Below, one piece after another: positions 16,886 through 26,673 of a stretch of 64,000 nucleotides of DNA. Position numbers and translations under genes: made by a program. Source of the stretch: FEB-10 sp963710645 (GTDB taxonomy: Bacteria > Acidobacteriota > Thermoanaerobaculia > Thermoanaerobaculales > Sulfomarinibacteraceae); assembly GCA_963710645.1 (NCBI GenBank), contig CAVQBD010000002.1:434001-498000 (forward strand), read 5' to 3'. Within the stretch, counting starts at the first letter, position 1, and each line of letters opens with the position of its first letter. Under the pieces are notes generated by a model. That model saw only the letters and a program-made list of their open reading frames with translations, made no database searches and was not told the DNA's origin.

Positions 16886-19800
16886 ATGTTCCGGAAGCCG
16901 GGATTCTGGATTGTTTTCCTGCTCGTAACGGCCGCGTGTGTTCTCTTCGGCGTCGCAAACTTCCCTCGGGCCTTTCCTATCGTGACGCTTGACCTCGAAA
17001 TGGACAGGGAGGGCGCCCTTCAGGCAGCGCGGGAACTCGACAGCCGCTATCAGTGGGGCCCTGAGGACTTCCGCCAGACCGCCTCGTTTGACCTCGATTC
17101 CCGTGTCCAGAGTTTTGTGGAACTCGAGGCGGGCGGCAAAGAGGCGTTCGCCCGAATGCTCTCGGACGGCCTTTACTGGCCGTACCGTTGGATCGTCCGC
17201 AACTTCCAAGAATTCGAAACCAACGAAACGACGGTCAGGTTCTCTCCTGCAGGCCAGCCAATCGGCTTTGTCGAGACCATCGCCGAAGAGGATGAGGGGC
17301 CCGCCCTCACACCCGAGATCGCTCGCACCCTCGCGGAACGCGCGGCAACCCGTGATTGGGACGTCGACCTCAGCCAGTTTTCTCTCGTCGAGGAGGCCGA
17401 CGAGGTCCGGCCATCGGGTCGAGTGGACCACACCTTCGTTTATGAGAGGCGCCAACCCACCCTCGGCGCGGAAGGAACATATCGCCTTCAACTGGTGATC
17501 AGCGGTGATCGGTTCACCGAATTGAGCCATTTTGTGAAAGTCCCCGAGTCGTTTTCCCGCAGGTACGAGGAAATGCGGTCCGCAAACGATGGGATTGCCG
17601 CCGGAGCGAGCATCGCAGCCGCGGTCCTTTACGTCATCGGTGGATGCGTTATCGGTCTCTTCGTCTTGCTGAGAAAGCGATGGGTGCTGTGGAAACAGCC
17701 GGTCATGTGGGGGCTGTTCATCGCCTTTTTGCAGGCGTTGGTGTTCATCAACCGGTGGCCGTTGTTGTGGATGAGTTACGACACGGCTGTCTCGGCGACC
17801 AATTTCGCTTTGCAGCAGGTGGTTCAAGCGGTGCTGATATTCGTGGGTATGGGCATTCTGCTCACTGTCTCGTTCATGGCGGCGGAAAGCCTCACCAGGA
17901 GGGCGTTCCCTCACCACGTGCAACTGTGGAAATCATGGGACGCAAATGTCGCCGGCACATCAACCGTTGCCGGGATGACCGGCGCAGGATACCTGTTGGT
18001 TGGCGTCTTCTTTGCCTACGATATTGCCCTGTATCTGTTCGCGAACAACGCCCTTGGATGGTGGAGCCCGTCCAGCGCAGTGTTTGAACCAAACGTGCTT
18101 GCCACCTATCTCCCCTGGTTGTCGTCGGTCGCCATCTCGCTCCAGGCCGGGTTTTGGGAGGAGTGCCTGTTCCGAGCGATTCCTCTCGCCAGCGCCGCTC
18201 TGCTCGGCGAGCGTTTTGGCGGCAGGAAATGGTGGATCCTGGGGGCATTGGTTCTCCAGGCGGTGATTTTCGGCGCCGGCCACGCGAACTATCCCGCGCA
18301 GCCGGCATATGCTCGGTTGGTGGAACTCATCATCCCGGCCATTGGATTCGGGGTGCTCTATCTCGTGTTCGGTCTCCTGCCCGCCATCGTCCTCCATTTT
18401 GCCTTCGACGTCGTCTGGTTTGCCTTGCCCTTGTTCGCGGCATCGACGCCCGGAATATGGGTTGACCGGGCACTCGTCATCGCGCTCACCTTGATCCCGT
18501 TGTGGGTTGTGCTCAATGGACGACGAAGATCCGGCGCGTGGTACGCCGTGGACGACACCATGCGAAACTCGTCCTGGCAGCCATCTCCGGAGCCGGTTGC
18601 GGCTGACCAGGTCACAGATGCCAGGTCATCGGTGGGGCTGGGCAGAAAGACGGCTGCCGGTCTTGCCTTTGTCGGTCTCATGGGTTTGGTGGTTTGGTTC
18701 GCCCTGGGTGACCGTGGCAGCGATGCTCCAGGGCTTGATGTCAGAAGAACTGAGGTCCTCAACGTCGCACGAGAAGAACTCGACCTCAGGTCGGTCGAAA
18801 TTCCAGAACAATGGCACGAACTGCCGAAGGTGGTTGGCGAGCCCGGCCTCGAAGACCGATTTGTGTGGCGAGAGGGTGGTTCGGCCGCCTACCACAACTT
18901 GATGGAATCCTATCTCCCTCCACCTCGATGGATGGTTCGATACGTCTCATTTGAAGGAGATGTGGTGGAAAGGGCGGAGGAGTACCGAGTTTGGATCAGC
19001 GGGCGGGGCGAGGTCACGAGATTCTCCCACGAACTGCCGGAATCCCGATCCGGTGATGCCCTGTCCGAGGACGTGGCGCGCAACTTCGCCACTTCAGTTA
19101 TCGGTGAGAGATTTGACGTTGATCCGGAATCGCTACGGTTTGTATCGGCAGAGCCTGAACGGCAACCAGCGCGTGTGGACTGGAAGCTTGTCTATGCCGA
19201 TGATTCGTTCTTCCCAGTCACGGACGGCGAGGCTCGGATCATGGTGCGCATCGCCGGGAACGAGATTATCGACGTCACCAGATTTGTGCATGTCCCCGAG
19301 GATTGGGAGCGGGCACAACGAAATGTCGAGAGCCGAGTTGGCCTCGTCCAAGTCGTATGTGTCGTTGCGATGATCTTGATCTTCTTGGCCGGCACCGTGA
19401 CGGCGATCGTTCGGTGGAGCAAGGGGTATTTTGCCTCGGGGACCTTCTGGGTTGCGTCAGTGGTCCTCATCGTGCTTGGCGTCATCGGTCTGATCAATGG
19501 GTGGCCGACGGTGACGGCCAATTTCTCCAGCGCCCAGCCCTTCCCCTTGCAGGCCGCGATCGTGATGGCAGGATTGATCCTGGGACTGGTCGCCTCGGCG
19601 ACCGGAATCGGGCTGTCCGTCGGTCTGGTTCACCGTTGGATCCCGAGGCAACCGCACGGGCCGACTGGTCTTCAGATGACCGGGGGTGCAGGTTTCGGTT
19701 TGGCAGTGGCAGGTCTTGCGGTTCTGATGTCGTTGGCTGTGCCGAAGCTCGAACCCGTGTGGCCGTCATTCGACGCTGCAGGGGCACGTTGGCCATTTCT

Positions 19801-20230
19801 CGCTGCGGCTCTCGACCCGATCAGTGGATGGATCGCGGGGACCGCTTTGGCGATGCTGGTGATCACGGCTGTGGATACGTGGTCGATGGGCTGGCGACGG
19901 AGGCAGATTCCGATGATTGCCGTAATGATGGCGACTGGATTCGTGGTCGCCGGCATCCGGGATGTACCGTCGATTCCGGGGTGGTTTGCGGCGAGTGCCC
20001 TGACCGCCATCGCCCTGATCGCTAGCTACCTGGTGGTCTTCCGTTTCCAGATTGCGTTGTTGCCGGTGACCGCCGCAGCAATTGGGAGTCTGGCCGTACT
20101 GCGGGAGGGGTTGTTCCGTGCCCACCCAGGAGCTCTCATGGGCTCGATCTTGGGTGCGATAGTGATCGTGTGTATGGGTGTGTTCTGGACTCGGGCGATG
20201 ACCCGAGATTCGCTCGGGTCGTTGGAATGA
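16886..20230 (+). CDS. Large CPBP-family membrane protease with internal duplication
   Basis: 1114 aa. Each half is an extracytoplasmic domain followed by a block of membrane helices: first half domain ~35-225, helices ~235-560; second half domain ~620-820, helices ~830-1110. The first membrane block holds the CPBP/Rce1 glutamic protease signature: EECLFRA (Glu425, Glu426, Arg430), FGAGHANY (His466) and HFAFDVVW (His504). The second block has only a vestige (REGLFRA near 1075) and no matching histidines, so it is probably inactive. The extracytoplasmic halves share phrases such as FVKVPESFSRRYE and FVHVPEDWERAQ. GGAGGTAGCCG precedes ATG 16886. CPBP proteins cleave prenylated or membrane peptides or serve in bacteriocin immunity; the substrate here is unknown. 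Confidence 0.85.
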   Translation: MFRKPGFWIVFLLVTAACVLFGVANFPRAFPIVTLDLEMDREGALQAARELDSRYQWGPEDFRQTASFDLDSRVQSFVELEAGGKEAFARMLSDGLYWPYRWIVRNFQEFETNETTVRFSPAGQPIGFVETIAEEDEGPALTPEIARTLAERAATRDWDVDLSQFSLVEEADEVRPSGRVDHTFVYERRQPTLGAEGTYRLQLVISGDRFTELSHFVKVPESFSRRYEEMRSANDGIAAGASIAAAVLYVIGGCVIGLFVLLRKRWVLWKQPVMWGLFIAFLQALVFINRWPLLWMSYDTAVSATNFALQQVVQAVLIFVGMGILLTVSFMAAESLTRRAFPHHVQLWKSWDANVAGTSTVAGMTGAGYLLVGVFFAYDIALYLFANNALGWWSPSSAVFEPNVLATYLPWLSSVAISLQAGFWEECLFRAIPLASAALLGERFGGRKWWILGALVLQAVIFGAGHANYPAQPAYARLVELIIPAIGFGVLYLVFGLLPAIVLHFAFDVVWFALPLFAASTPGIWVDRALVIALTLIPLWVVLNGRRRSGAWYAVDDTMRNSSWQPSPEPVAADQVTDARSSVGLGRKTAAGLAFVGLMGLVVWFALGDRGSDAPGLDVRRTEVLNVAREELDLRSVEIPEQWHELPKVVGEPGLEDRFVWREGGSAAYHNLMESYLPPPRWMVRYVSFEGDVVERAEEYRVWISGRGEVTRFSHELPESRSGDALSEDVARNFATSVIGERFDVDPESLRFVSAEPERQPARVDWKLVYADDSFFPVTDGEARIMVRIAGNEIIDVTRFVHVPEDWERAQRNVESRVGLVQVVCVVAMILIFLAGTVTAIVRWSKGYFASGTFWVASVVLIVLGVIGLINGWPTVTANFSSAQPFPLQAAIVMAGLILGLVASATGIGLSVGLVHRWIPRQPHGPTGLQMTGGAGFGLAVAGLAVLMSLAVPKLEPVWPSFDAAGARWPFLAAALDPISGWIAGTALAMLVITAVDTWSMGWRRRQIPMIAVMMATGFVVAGIRDVPSIPGWFAASALTAIALIASYLVVFRFQIALLPVTAAAIGSLAVLREGLFRAHPGALMGSILGAIVIVCMGVFWTRAMTRDSLGSLE

Positions 20231-20231
20231 C

Positions 20232-22229
20232 TCATCGCCTGAGGCGGTAGAGGATGTGGCGATTGTCTCGGCTCAATTCCTGAAGCCGTTCCGAGGCCCA
20301 CGTCGCCAGGTCGTCCCGGGCCGGTTGGCCGATGTCCCACCTGCGCTTTTCAAGGGTCGCCTCACTCCAATCGTCGGGACAGCGATCCCGCCGAAGGAGA
20401 ACGTAATCGATGCCCTGATCCCGGATCTCCTCGTTGAGGGATTGAACGCCCCCGGTCTCCACGAGCCGGAGAAAGCTGGGTGGACCGTATGGCGAGTCGC
20501 CGCGAGTCCAGCGGTCAACGTAAAGGGTTCGGTCCTCGCACCATGCCCAGACCCGCGCATCGGCGTCGGTGTTGTCGGCAATCCACTGGGTCGCGGGTCC
20601 CACCAACCCGCGGTCTTGAAGGTACCGGGTCACACCGGTGGCGCCCAGGAGGTGATCCGGAACCGCCCGCCCGCCCGGAGCGAACATGAAATGGAGGGCG
20701 ATCGGGAGAGAGACGATGGCCATGAGCCCAACAGAAATTGCTGCAACTGCCCGGTCTTGAGGGCTGCCGGGCAGCGAGGACATCAAAGCCGGTAAGAAGA
20801 GCCACACAAGCAACATGAGCGGCAGATAGATCCGTGGCGCGGGGGTGAACCAGGCGAGGATGATTGTGGAGATTAAGACGGTGAACCAAGGCAGCTCCCG
20901 TCGCCATCGCCAGCCGAAGACGAGGACAGCAACGTGCAGCATGGGCCACAGAGGATGGAGCCGGTGGTCACCGATCGGCTCGGCCGTGGCGTGATAGAGC
21001 CATGGCATCCATCGCCACAGGCCTTCCACATCCGAGTAGTGGGAGAGGGACTCGGCGTCGTGTGGAGAGTCGGTGGCGAACCCGAAAGACCCGCCGAGCG
21101 GATAGACGGGATCACCGGTCGCGACCCAGTTTCGCGCCATCCAGGGCCCTGCGAGGATGATGGCCGCCGCGATCATCGAGCCGGCTGCAAGGACCGTTCG
21201 ACTCGGTCGCCGCCGAGCGAGGGCGAGCAGCCATTCGCAGAAGAGGGGAGCGACGAATATCGCCGCCGTGTATTTCATGCCGAGGGCGGCGGCCCAGAAG
21301 ACTGATGGCCAGGTGACGTCGGCTGCTTGTTCGCTGTTGAGCCCTTGCCGGGACAGTCGCCACCCGAGAATCAGGAAGAACAGCATCGGCCATTCGACAT
21401 AACAGATGGACGCTGTTGTCAAGACGACCGGGGTGACCAACAGAAAAACGAGGCTCAGACGCCTGATCCAGATTTCGATCCCGGCCCTGCACATCCAATC
21501 AGCGAGGAGAGCAATCGCTGCGAAGGCAAACATCAGGGTCACAAATCGAGGGGCGCCGGGGCCTGCGACTGAAGATGCCCAACCCCAGATGATCTCGGTG
21601 TTGCCGGGAAACAACAGGTGGAAGTTATCTATCGGGACCCACCAGTTGCCCTGAAATCCCCACAATTGGGGCGCCACCAGGTGGTAGGAGAGTTCGTCGC
21701 GGGTGTCGGGAGGCAGCGACGCGTGGAGGATTGCGGCTGTCGCCGCCAGCGCGAGCAGGGCCTCCCACGAAAACAGCCTCGCCGGTTGACGGTCGAGATT
21801 CCGAAACCCCTCCAGAAGCTTGGTGAGTGCCCTCCACCGTGTGGATATGGACCAGGCCAATAGCCCGATCCAGATTGTCGGTGCCAGGATCTGCCAGACC
21901 AACGGCGTGTACACACCCGCTGCCAACATGGAGAGGCCCATCATCATGATGACGATCCAACCGGCAGCCCAGGCCATGGCGACGGTCTGGACGGGACCGT
22001 GGTCGATACACCGCCGATCGACCCAGTGGGTCACGAGCCAGCCGATGGCCAGAATCGGGACCGAGCAGTAGACGCCTGTCATGATCCAGAGGGCAAGGCG
22101 CAAGAGGCCGGAAACCGGCAGTGCGAGATTCCAGTGTTCGATCAGACCGAGGACCACAAGCCCGAGCGAAACCGCCAAACCAGCCCACAGCAGCAGTCGG
22201 GACACTCGAGCTGGCGACTCAGTCGGCAT
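20232..22229 (-). CDS. GT-C type membrane glycosyltransferase
   Basis: 665 aa with about a dozen hydrophobic helices and a soluble C-terminal domain (~550-665, DYVLLRRDRCPDDW). The loop after the early helices (PPDTRDELSYHL, VAPQLWGFQGNWW) with acidic residues is typical of GT39/ArnT-like enzymes that move a sugar from a polyprenyl phosphate to a protein, lipid or polysaccharide acceptor on the outer face of the inner membrane. Start ATG 22229 has AGAGGAG upstream; a 17-residue upstream extension is open but lacks a ribosome site. Its stop abuts the stop of the CPBP gene (convergent). Acceptor and donor cannot be read from sequence. Confidence 0.78.
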   Translation of the reverse strand: MPTESPARVSRLLLWAGLAVSLGLVVLGLIEHWNLALPVSGLLRLALWIMTGVYCSVPILAIGWLVTHWVDRRCIDHGPVQTVAMAWAAGWIVIMMMGLSMLAAGVYTPLVWQILAPTIWIGLLAWSISTRWRALTKLLEGFRNLDRQPARLFSWEALLALAATAAILHASLPPDTRDELSYHLVAPQLWGFQGNWWVPIDNFHLLFPGNTEIIWGWASSVAGPGAPRFVTLMFAFAAIALLADWMCRAGIEIWIRRLSLVFLLVTPVVLTTASICYVEWPMLFFLILGWRLSRQGLNSEQAADVTWPSVFWAAALGMKYTAAIFVAPLFCEWLLALARRRPSRTVLAAGSMIAAAIILAGPWMARNWVATGDPVYPLGGSFGFATDSPHDAESLSHYSDVEGLWRWMPWLYHATAEPIGDHRLHPLWPMLHVAVLVFGWRWRRELPWFTVLISTIILAWFTPAPRIYLPLMLLVWLFLPALMSSLPGSPQDRAVAAISVGLMAIVSLPIALHFMFAPGGRAVPDHLLGATGVTRYLQDRGLVGPATQWIADNTDADARVWAWCEDRTLYVDRWTRGDSPYGPPSFLRLVETGGVQSLNEEIRDQGIDYVLLRRDRCPDDWSEATLEKRRWDIGQPARDDLATWASERLQELSRDNRHILYRLRR

Positions 22230-22340
22230 CAGGCTCCTCTCATGAGCTAGTGTACGATGCCGGAGCGTTCCTCTGAACATTCCGTGGTGCCGGTCCCACC
22301 GAAATGAACCCCCCCGCCTCCGGCAACGTAGGAAACTCCT

Positions 22341-22678
22341 ATGAGATGGGCCGTCGTGGCGATGGTGCTCTTGGTAGCCGTGCCCTGCTTGTCATCGGAT
22401 GGGGACGGCCAGCTGTCTGAAGCTGGGCGATTGGTCCAGGATCTCAAGTGTGCGTCCGATCCGACCCAGACGTATTCACTGTACCTCCCGTCGGAGTACG
22501 ATCCTGAACGCTCGTGGCCTGTGCTGCTGGTTTTCGATCCGCGAGGACGGTCGGTCGTGGCCGCTTCGACAATCTCGGACTGATGTCGGGTGATAGCGAT
22601 CTCGACTCGATTCGCGAAACCGACAGGTACCGTGAACTGGTCAAACGGTTTCAGGCGGACCGGATAGGGCCTCTATGA
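22341..22678 (+). pseudogene. Deletion remnant of a secreted hydrolase/TPR gene
   Basis: The first frame encodes a signal peptide and the start of an alpha/beta-hydrolase (LVQDLKCASDPTQTY, LYLPSEYDPERSWPVLLVFDPRGRS) and then stops at 22583. A second frame overlapping its end reads RFDNLGLMSGDSDLDSIRE then TDRYRELVKRF before TGA at 22678. That is the characteristic C-terminus of TPR-tailed proteins; compare DPDLDSLRGDPEFDEMM at the end of the kinase at 39766. So the two ends of a longer gene appear joined by an internal deletion with a frameshift. The middle, including the catalytic Ser-Asp-His, is gone. The tail overlaps the end of plsC on the other strand. Confidence 0.65.
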
Positions 22679-23378
22679 CGCCGCGGGCGCGATCGGTGAG
22701 ATCCTGCCGCGACGACACCGGGAGGTCCGTGGTGGGGATCGGTGCTCCGAATCGGACCTTGAGCTGTGTGGGTGACAGCAGACGTCCATTGGGGGGCAGG
22801 GCAACCCGCGTTCCCCAAACTCCAACCGGGAGAATTGGCATGCCGGTCTTGAGTGCGAACAGAAACCCACCGCGCTGATACGGTTTGGACTCGCCCTCGG
22901 CGGCATAGGTCTCCTCAGGAAAGACCAGCAGCGATCGCTGGCCCTCGGTTCTTCGCTCACTCTGCACCAGAGTCTGTCCGGCGGTGCGTCGATTGAGTCG
23001 GTCCACCGGCATGTGCCCGAGGGTCCGCATGGCCCAACCCAGAACCGGGACATTGAAGAGGCTCTTTTTTGCCCAGAACACGGTTCGCCACTCGGCGGGG
23101 AGGACGCTCATCAGAACCGGGATATCCAGGGCCGACTGGTGGTTCACGACCACAACGTACCGGTGGCCGAGGTCGATGTCTTCAAGCCCCACCGTGCCCA
23201 CTGTGCAGCCCGCTCCCCATACGCAGGCTTTCCCCCAGAGCTTCGCCATTCTGAAAATGACCAGCCTGGGGCCCAGCACAAAGGCGATGACCATGGCCGG
23301 TAGAGTGAGGCCCACTGTGGCGACGCCGCCCACCACCCATGCGATCGCGGTTCTCAAGATGCTGGGGTGGCGTGTCAT
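22641..23378 (-). CDS. plsC: 1-acyl-sn-glycerol-3-phosphate acyltransferase
   Basis: 245 aa. PlsC family enzyme that makes phosphatidic acid from lysophosphatidate at the inner membrane. An N-terminal hydrophobic helix (AIAWVVGGVATVGLTLPAMV) is followed by the catalytic HX4D motif in VVNHQSALDIP, then LFNVPVLGWAM, VDRLNRR, the acyl-acceptor motif as FPEETYAAEGE (usually FPEGTRS, so one Gly is changed to Glu) and the late MPILPVGVWG block. I placed the start at ATG 23378, 23 bp after the stop of the upstream oxidoreductase gene; no strong ribosome site is seen, and an in-frame extension into that gene is possible. Probably co-transcribed with it. Confidence 0.88.
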   Translation of the reverse strand: MTRHPSILRTAIAWVVGGVATVGLTLPAMVIAFVLGPRLVIFRMAKLWGKACVWGAGCTVGTVGLEDIDLGHRYVVVVNHQSALDIPVLMSVLPAEWRTVFWAKKSLFNVPVLGWAMRTLGHMPVDRLNRRTAGQTLVQSERRTEGQRSLLVFPEETYAAEGESKPYQRGGFLFALKTGMPILPVGVWGTRVALPPNGRLLSPTQLKVRFGAPIPTTDLPVSSRQDLTDRARGVIEALSGPPETV

Positions 23379-23401
23379 CGGTCTATTGTAGGCCGTGGTG
23401 G

Positions 23402-24775
23402 TCAGAGCTGGCCGGTGCCGGCCCATAGGTCGATGGATCTGACGTATTTCGGGTCGTCGTATCGCGCCAGGTGAAAGTTTGGCGCGTACTCGGGCAGCGT
23501 GGTGCTGGTGACGTGGCAGGCCAGGAGTTCCGCGGTTCCGAGAGAGGCCATCATGCCGAATCCGGACAGAGCGCCATGGAGGTAGGCGCCGTCAACCGGC
23601 AAAGGGCACGCCAGCGGGCGGTTCTCCCGGGTCTTTGTGTAGTAGCCGCCATCGACGAAACACGCGGGGAGACGATCCAGGTATGGGGTGAGTGACGGCA
23701 CGAGTCGGGTCATTCCGCGCAGGGCGATCTCGGCGTAGTTCGGGGGCGCCTCGATGGGGTAGGTTTCAGGCACCGGCTCGGAATGGTAGGGCCAGAGAAC
23801 GATGACGTGTTCGCGGCCTTCAGGACGCATGTGGACTCCGGGCGGCATTTGGCCCAGCAACCACCGAGTCTCGTCCGAGCTGTCGAGGGCCTCGATCTCT
23901 TCCGGCGACCACGCAAGATGCTGGGGATCCTCCCAGATGAGGAGCGGAGCGTTCCTCGGCACCACGCCCAAATGATCACGAAAAGACATCTTGACGTGGA
24001 GTTCGGAAAAGACCGGAAGGTCCACGCCAAGCATGCGGGCGACGGGTTGGATCATGGGTCCTGCCGCGTTGACGAAACAGCGAGTCGAAACAGTGGTCTG
24101 GGTGCCTCCGTTGGCGACTCGAACTCCGGACACCCCCTTGTTGTCCATATCGACACCGACCACCCGGCCCGATATCAACGAGGCGCCGGCCTGTTGTGCC
24201 CGCTCGAGTTGTTCCATGCCGAGCTGTTGGCCCGAGAACCAGCCGCACCGGCGAGTGTGGAGCACCGCGCAAACGTCGTCGGCGAGGCCCGGGAAGCTCT
24301 CATGAATCAGACTTCGATCCAAGATCAAGTCGGCCCCGTTCGGTGCGTTCTCCCAATTTGAGGCGTCGTGAGGCCGATAGAACGGGTCAGATGCTTGTCC
24401 TCGGTGGACCCGGAACTCGCCCGCTCCTTGCGCCGATGCCAGGCGGCCGGAGGAAAGATAGGCGTCGGCGCGCTCGGAATTCGCGGTGGCGTAGAGATAG
24501 CCCCTTCGGTTCAGCATGAATCGATTGCCGCTGTTCAAAGCGAGCTCTTCCATCAAATCGATGGAGCGGTCCATCATCCGCACCATGGCGTCGTCCGGTC
24601 CGGGCCACCAGTTGCGATAGGCCTCGGTGGACTTGTCGCTGGTCAGGGTGAGCGGCGCACGGTGGTCGACGATGACGACGTTGGACAATCCGAATCGGTC
24701 GGCCAGGAAATATGCAGCAGACACCCCACCGATACCGGCACCACAGATCACGACATCCGCGGTTGGATTCGTCAT
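23402..24775 (-). CDS. FAD-dependent oxidoreductase (DAO family)
   Basis: 457 aa. The N-terminal Rossmann motif VVICGAGIGGVSAAYFLA binds FAD; the substrate-oxidase domain follows, with FVNAAGPMIQPVA and the C-terminal GYYTKTRENRPL and GALSGFGMMASLGTAELLA that contact flavin in the glycine/D-amino acid/sarcosine oxidase family. It probably oxidises an amine or hydroxy acid using O2 or a carrier; the substrate is not readable. Soluble, no signal peptide. AGAGG sits immediately upstream of ATG 24775. First gene of a probable pair with plsC. Confidence 0.85.
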   Translation of the reverse strand: MTNPTADVVICGAGIGGVSAAYFLADRFGLSNVVIVDHRAPLTLTSDKSTEAYRNWWPGPDDAMVRMMDRSIDLMEELALNSGNRFMLNRRGYLYATANSERADAYLSSGRLASAQGAGEFRVHRGQASDPFYRPHDASNWENAPNGADLILDRSLIHESFPGLADDVCAVLHTRRCGWFSGQQLGMEQLERAQQAGASLISGRVVGVDMDNKGVSGVRVANGGTQTTVSTRCFVNAAGPMIQPVARMLGVDLPVFSELHVKMSFRDHLGVVPRNAPLLIWEDPQHLAWSPEEIEALDSSDETRWLLGQMPPGVHMRPEGREHVIVLWPYHSEPVPETYPIEAPPNYAEIALRGMTRLVPSLTPYLDRLPACFVDGGYYTKTRENRPLACPLPVDGAYLHGALSGFGMMASLGTAELLACHVTSTTLPEYAPNFHLARYDDPKYVRSIDLWAGTGQL

Positions 24776-24808
24776 CCTCTGGTTCTAGCACAGCCCATGG
24801 GTTTTGGT

Positions 24809-26377
24809 TCAGCGGTGTCGTTGGCTCGGGACCAGCGGCGGACGGCGTGGCGAGCCCACCAGGATTCTCGATCGCATCCATTTGGGTTTTTTCGGGTCGC
24901 CGCTGTCGAGGAAGGTGAAATTCACGTCGGGCTCTCCGTCAAAGTCCAGGTCGGCGAGGAAAATATTGAAACCGACGTGGGTCAAGGTGAAGAACTCGTT
25001 GAAGACGGAGTCCGGGTCCCAAAGCAGGAGGAGCAGTTCGTCGTCGTTCACAACGGTGACGTCTCCGACGAGCGGATAACTGTCGCGATACGTGAAGTTC
25101 CATTCGCCCTCCCAGTGGACCCACTCAGACGGATCGGCGGGATCCTCCACCTCGGGCCCCGGGCCGGGTTGGAGAACAGCGTCGGCGACGCAATAGGCGG
25201 CCCCGGAGAGGGAGTCGTAGGTATTGCCGAGCACGGCGACGGCAAATCGCCGATCGGACTCCCAGATCAGGTAGCCCCCCCATCCCGCGACATACCCCTC
25301 ATGCTGACGAATGTCGAGATCGCCAAAGGGTTCGGCGACGATCCCGTATCCGTATCCCTGGCCCGGCAAGAGTTCGAGATCCACGTGGGGTTCCTGCATC
25401 AAAGCAGAGGATTCCGGACTGACCACCTCCCCTCCACCGTTCATAAGGGTGACGGCCCAGTGGACCAAATCGCCGGTGGTGGAAAAAGCGTAACCGGCCG
25501 GGGCGTAGACTGCGTTGTCATAGTCGTCCGGCGCGTAGATCAAATCGGCTCCCCCGGCAAACATGAGGTGGCCGTAGGTGTAGTTTCCATCGGCCATCAC
25601 AACCTCAGGGTCAAAGGTCGTCCTGGTCATCCCGGCGGGGCCGAAGACCTGTTCTTCCATGTATCGACGGTAGGGAACGCCCGCGGCCCGCTCCACAACC
25701 AAACCCACGAGGTTGAAGTTCGGATTGGAGTAGTTGAAGAAGACTCCGGGCGGAGCGTGGAGGACGACGTCGCCTTGTTCCGCCGCCCATTGGCCGAGCG
25801 CTGCGTCATCGGTCGGACCGTTGGCATTGAAATACAAATCCGGGAATCCTGAAGTGTGGGTGAGGAGGTTGTGGATGCTGATCCGGGAAGCCGGGCAATG
25901 GCCCCCGATCACGAGCTCTGGTACATAGCGTGTCACTGGGTCGTTAAGGAACACGAGGCCATCTTCCACCTGCTGCATGGCGGCTGCAGCGGTGAACTGT
26001 TTGGTAATGGACCCAACGCGGAAAAAGGTGTCCGCGTCCACCGCACCACCCTCGGTCCGATGTTTGACGCCATAGCCCTCTCGGTAGACGATCTGTCCGT
26101 CCAGCGCAACTGCCACCGAAGCTCCGGGCGTTCCTGCTGCGGTCATAGCAGCCGTCACACACCCATCGATGACCTCCTCCATAGTTTCGTCGTCAATAAA
26201 ATCCTTGTTGATGGGATACCTGAAGCCAAGCGGTCCAGGGCCGAGATTCGGCCTTTGGGACACTTGAATGTCACTCGCGTCAGGTGCGGCTGACGATGGT
26301 TGGGGACGCTCCGTCGCGATGGCTCCCTGGGTCGCGAACAGGATAAGGAGCAACAGCAGCCGGGTCATTTCTGACAT
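24809..26377 (-). CDS. Secreted beta-lactamase-family serine hydrolase
   Basis: 522 aa. A signal peptide (MSEMTRLLLLLILFATQGAIA) precedes a class-C-like serine hydrolase domain: SITK at 123-126 (catalytic Ser and Lys), YSN at 216-218, and a late HEG motif (RQHEGYVAGWGGYL). The last ~110 residues form a beta-rich extra domain (WVHWEGEWNFTYRDSYPL) often attached to such peptidases/esterases. These are usually D-amino-peptide hydrolases or esterases rather than antibiotic resistance enzymes. GGGAGGTTCC fixes ATG 26377; the frame upstream is open for 64 codons but not translated. Related to each of the two N-terminal domains of the 39786-43331 fusion. Confidence 0.88.
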   Translation of the reverse strand: MSEMTRLLLLLILFATQGAIATERPQPSSAAPDASDIQVSQRPNLGPGPLGFRYPINKDFIDDETMEEVIDGCVTAAMTAAGTPGASVAVALDGQIVYREGYGVKHRTEGGAVDADTFFRVGSITKQFTAAAAMQQVEDGLVFLNDPVTRYVPELVIGGHCPASRISIHNLLTHTSGFPDLYFNANGPTDDAALGQWAAEQGDVVLHAPPGVFFNYSNPNFNLVGLVVERAAGVPYRRYMEEQVFGPAGMTRTTFDPEVVMADGNYTYGHLMFAGGADLIYAPDDYDNAVYAPAGYAFSTTGDLVHWAVTLMNGGGEVVSPESSALMQEPHVDLELLPGQGYGYGIVAEPFGDLDIRQHEGYVAGWGGYLIWESDRRFAVAVLGNTYDSLSGAAYCVADAVLQPGPGPEVEDPADPSEWVHWEGEWNFTYRDSYPLVGDVTVVNDDELLLLLWDPDSVFNEFFTLTHVGFNIFLADLDFDGEPDVNFTFLDSGDPKKPKWMRSRILVGSPRRPPLVPSQRHR

Positions 26378-26673
26378 GGAACCTCCCGAGGTGATCACTG
26401 CACAATGATACGCACGAACAACGCCCGCTGTTCCAGGTTTTCCGAAGGTGGATTGCGCCATGTGTCGCCACCGTGGCATTGGGTTTGACGAGGCTGCAGC
26501 TTGCTTTGCGGAAATCAACCAGCGTCGTGCGATCGTCCTTTGGGACATCGCGTATGTGGTAAGATCCACGCGTCAGATCTATCGTGATATGGAGTGAGCT
26601 GATCGTAGCCGTGGTGGCAGGGACCCTGTGGCCCGACCATTCGGTTCGATCGCATTGGAAAGGAGAGGTGAAG

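Noticed and set aside
24368..25852. Plus-strand open frame of 494 codons
   Set aside because: Antisense to the FAD oxidoreductase and beta-lactamase-family genes; no domain in its translation.
24809..26377. Antibiotic-resistance beta-lactamase
   Set aside because: The SxxK/YxN serine hydrolase family includes mostly esterases and peptidases; nothing here indicates activity on drugs.
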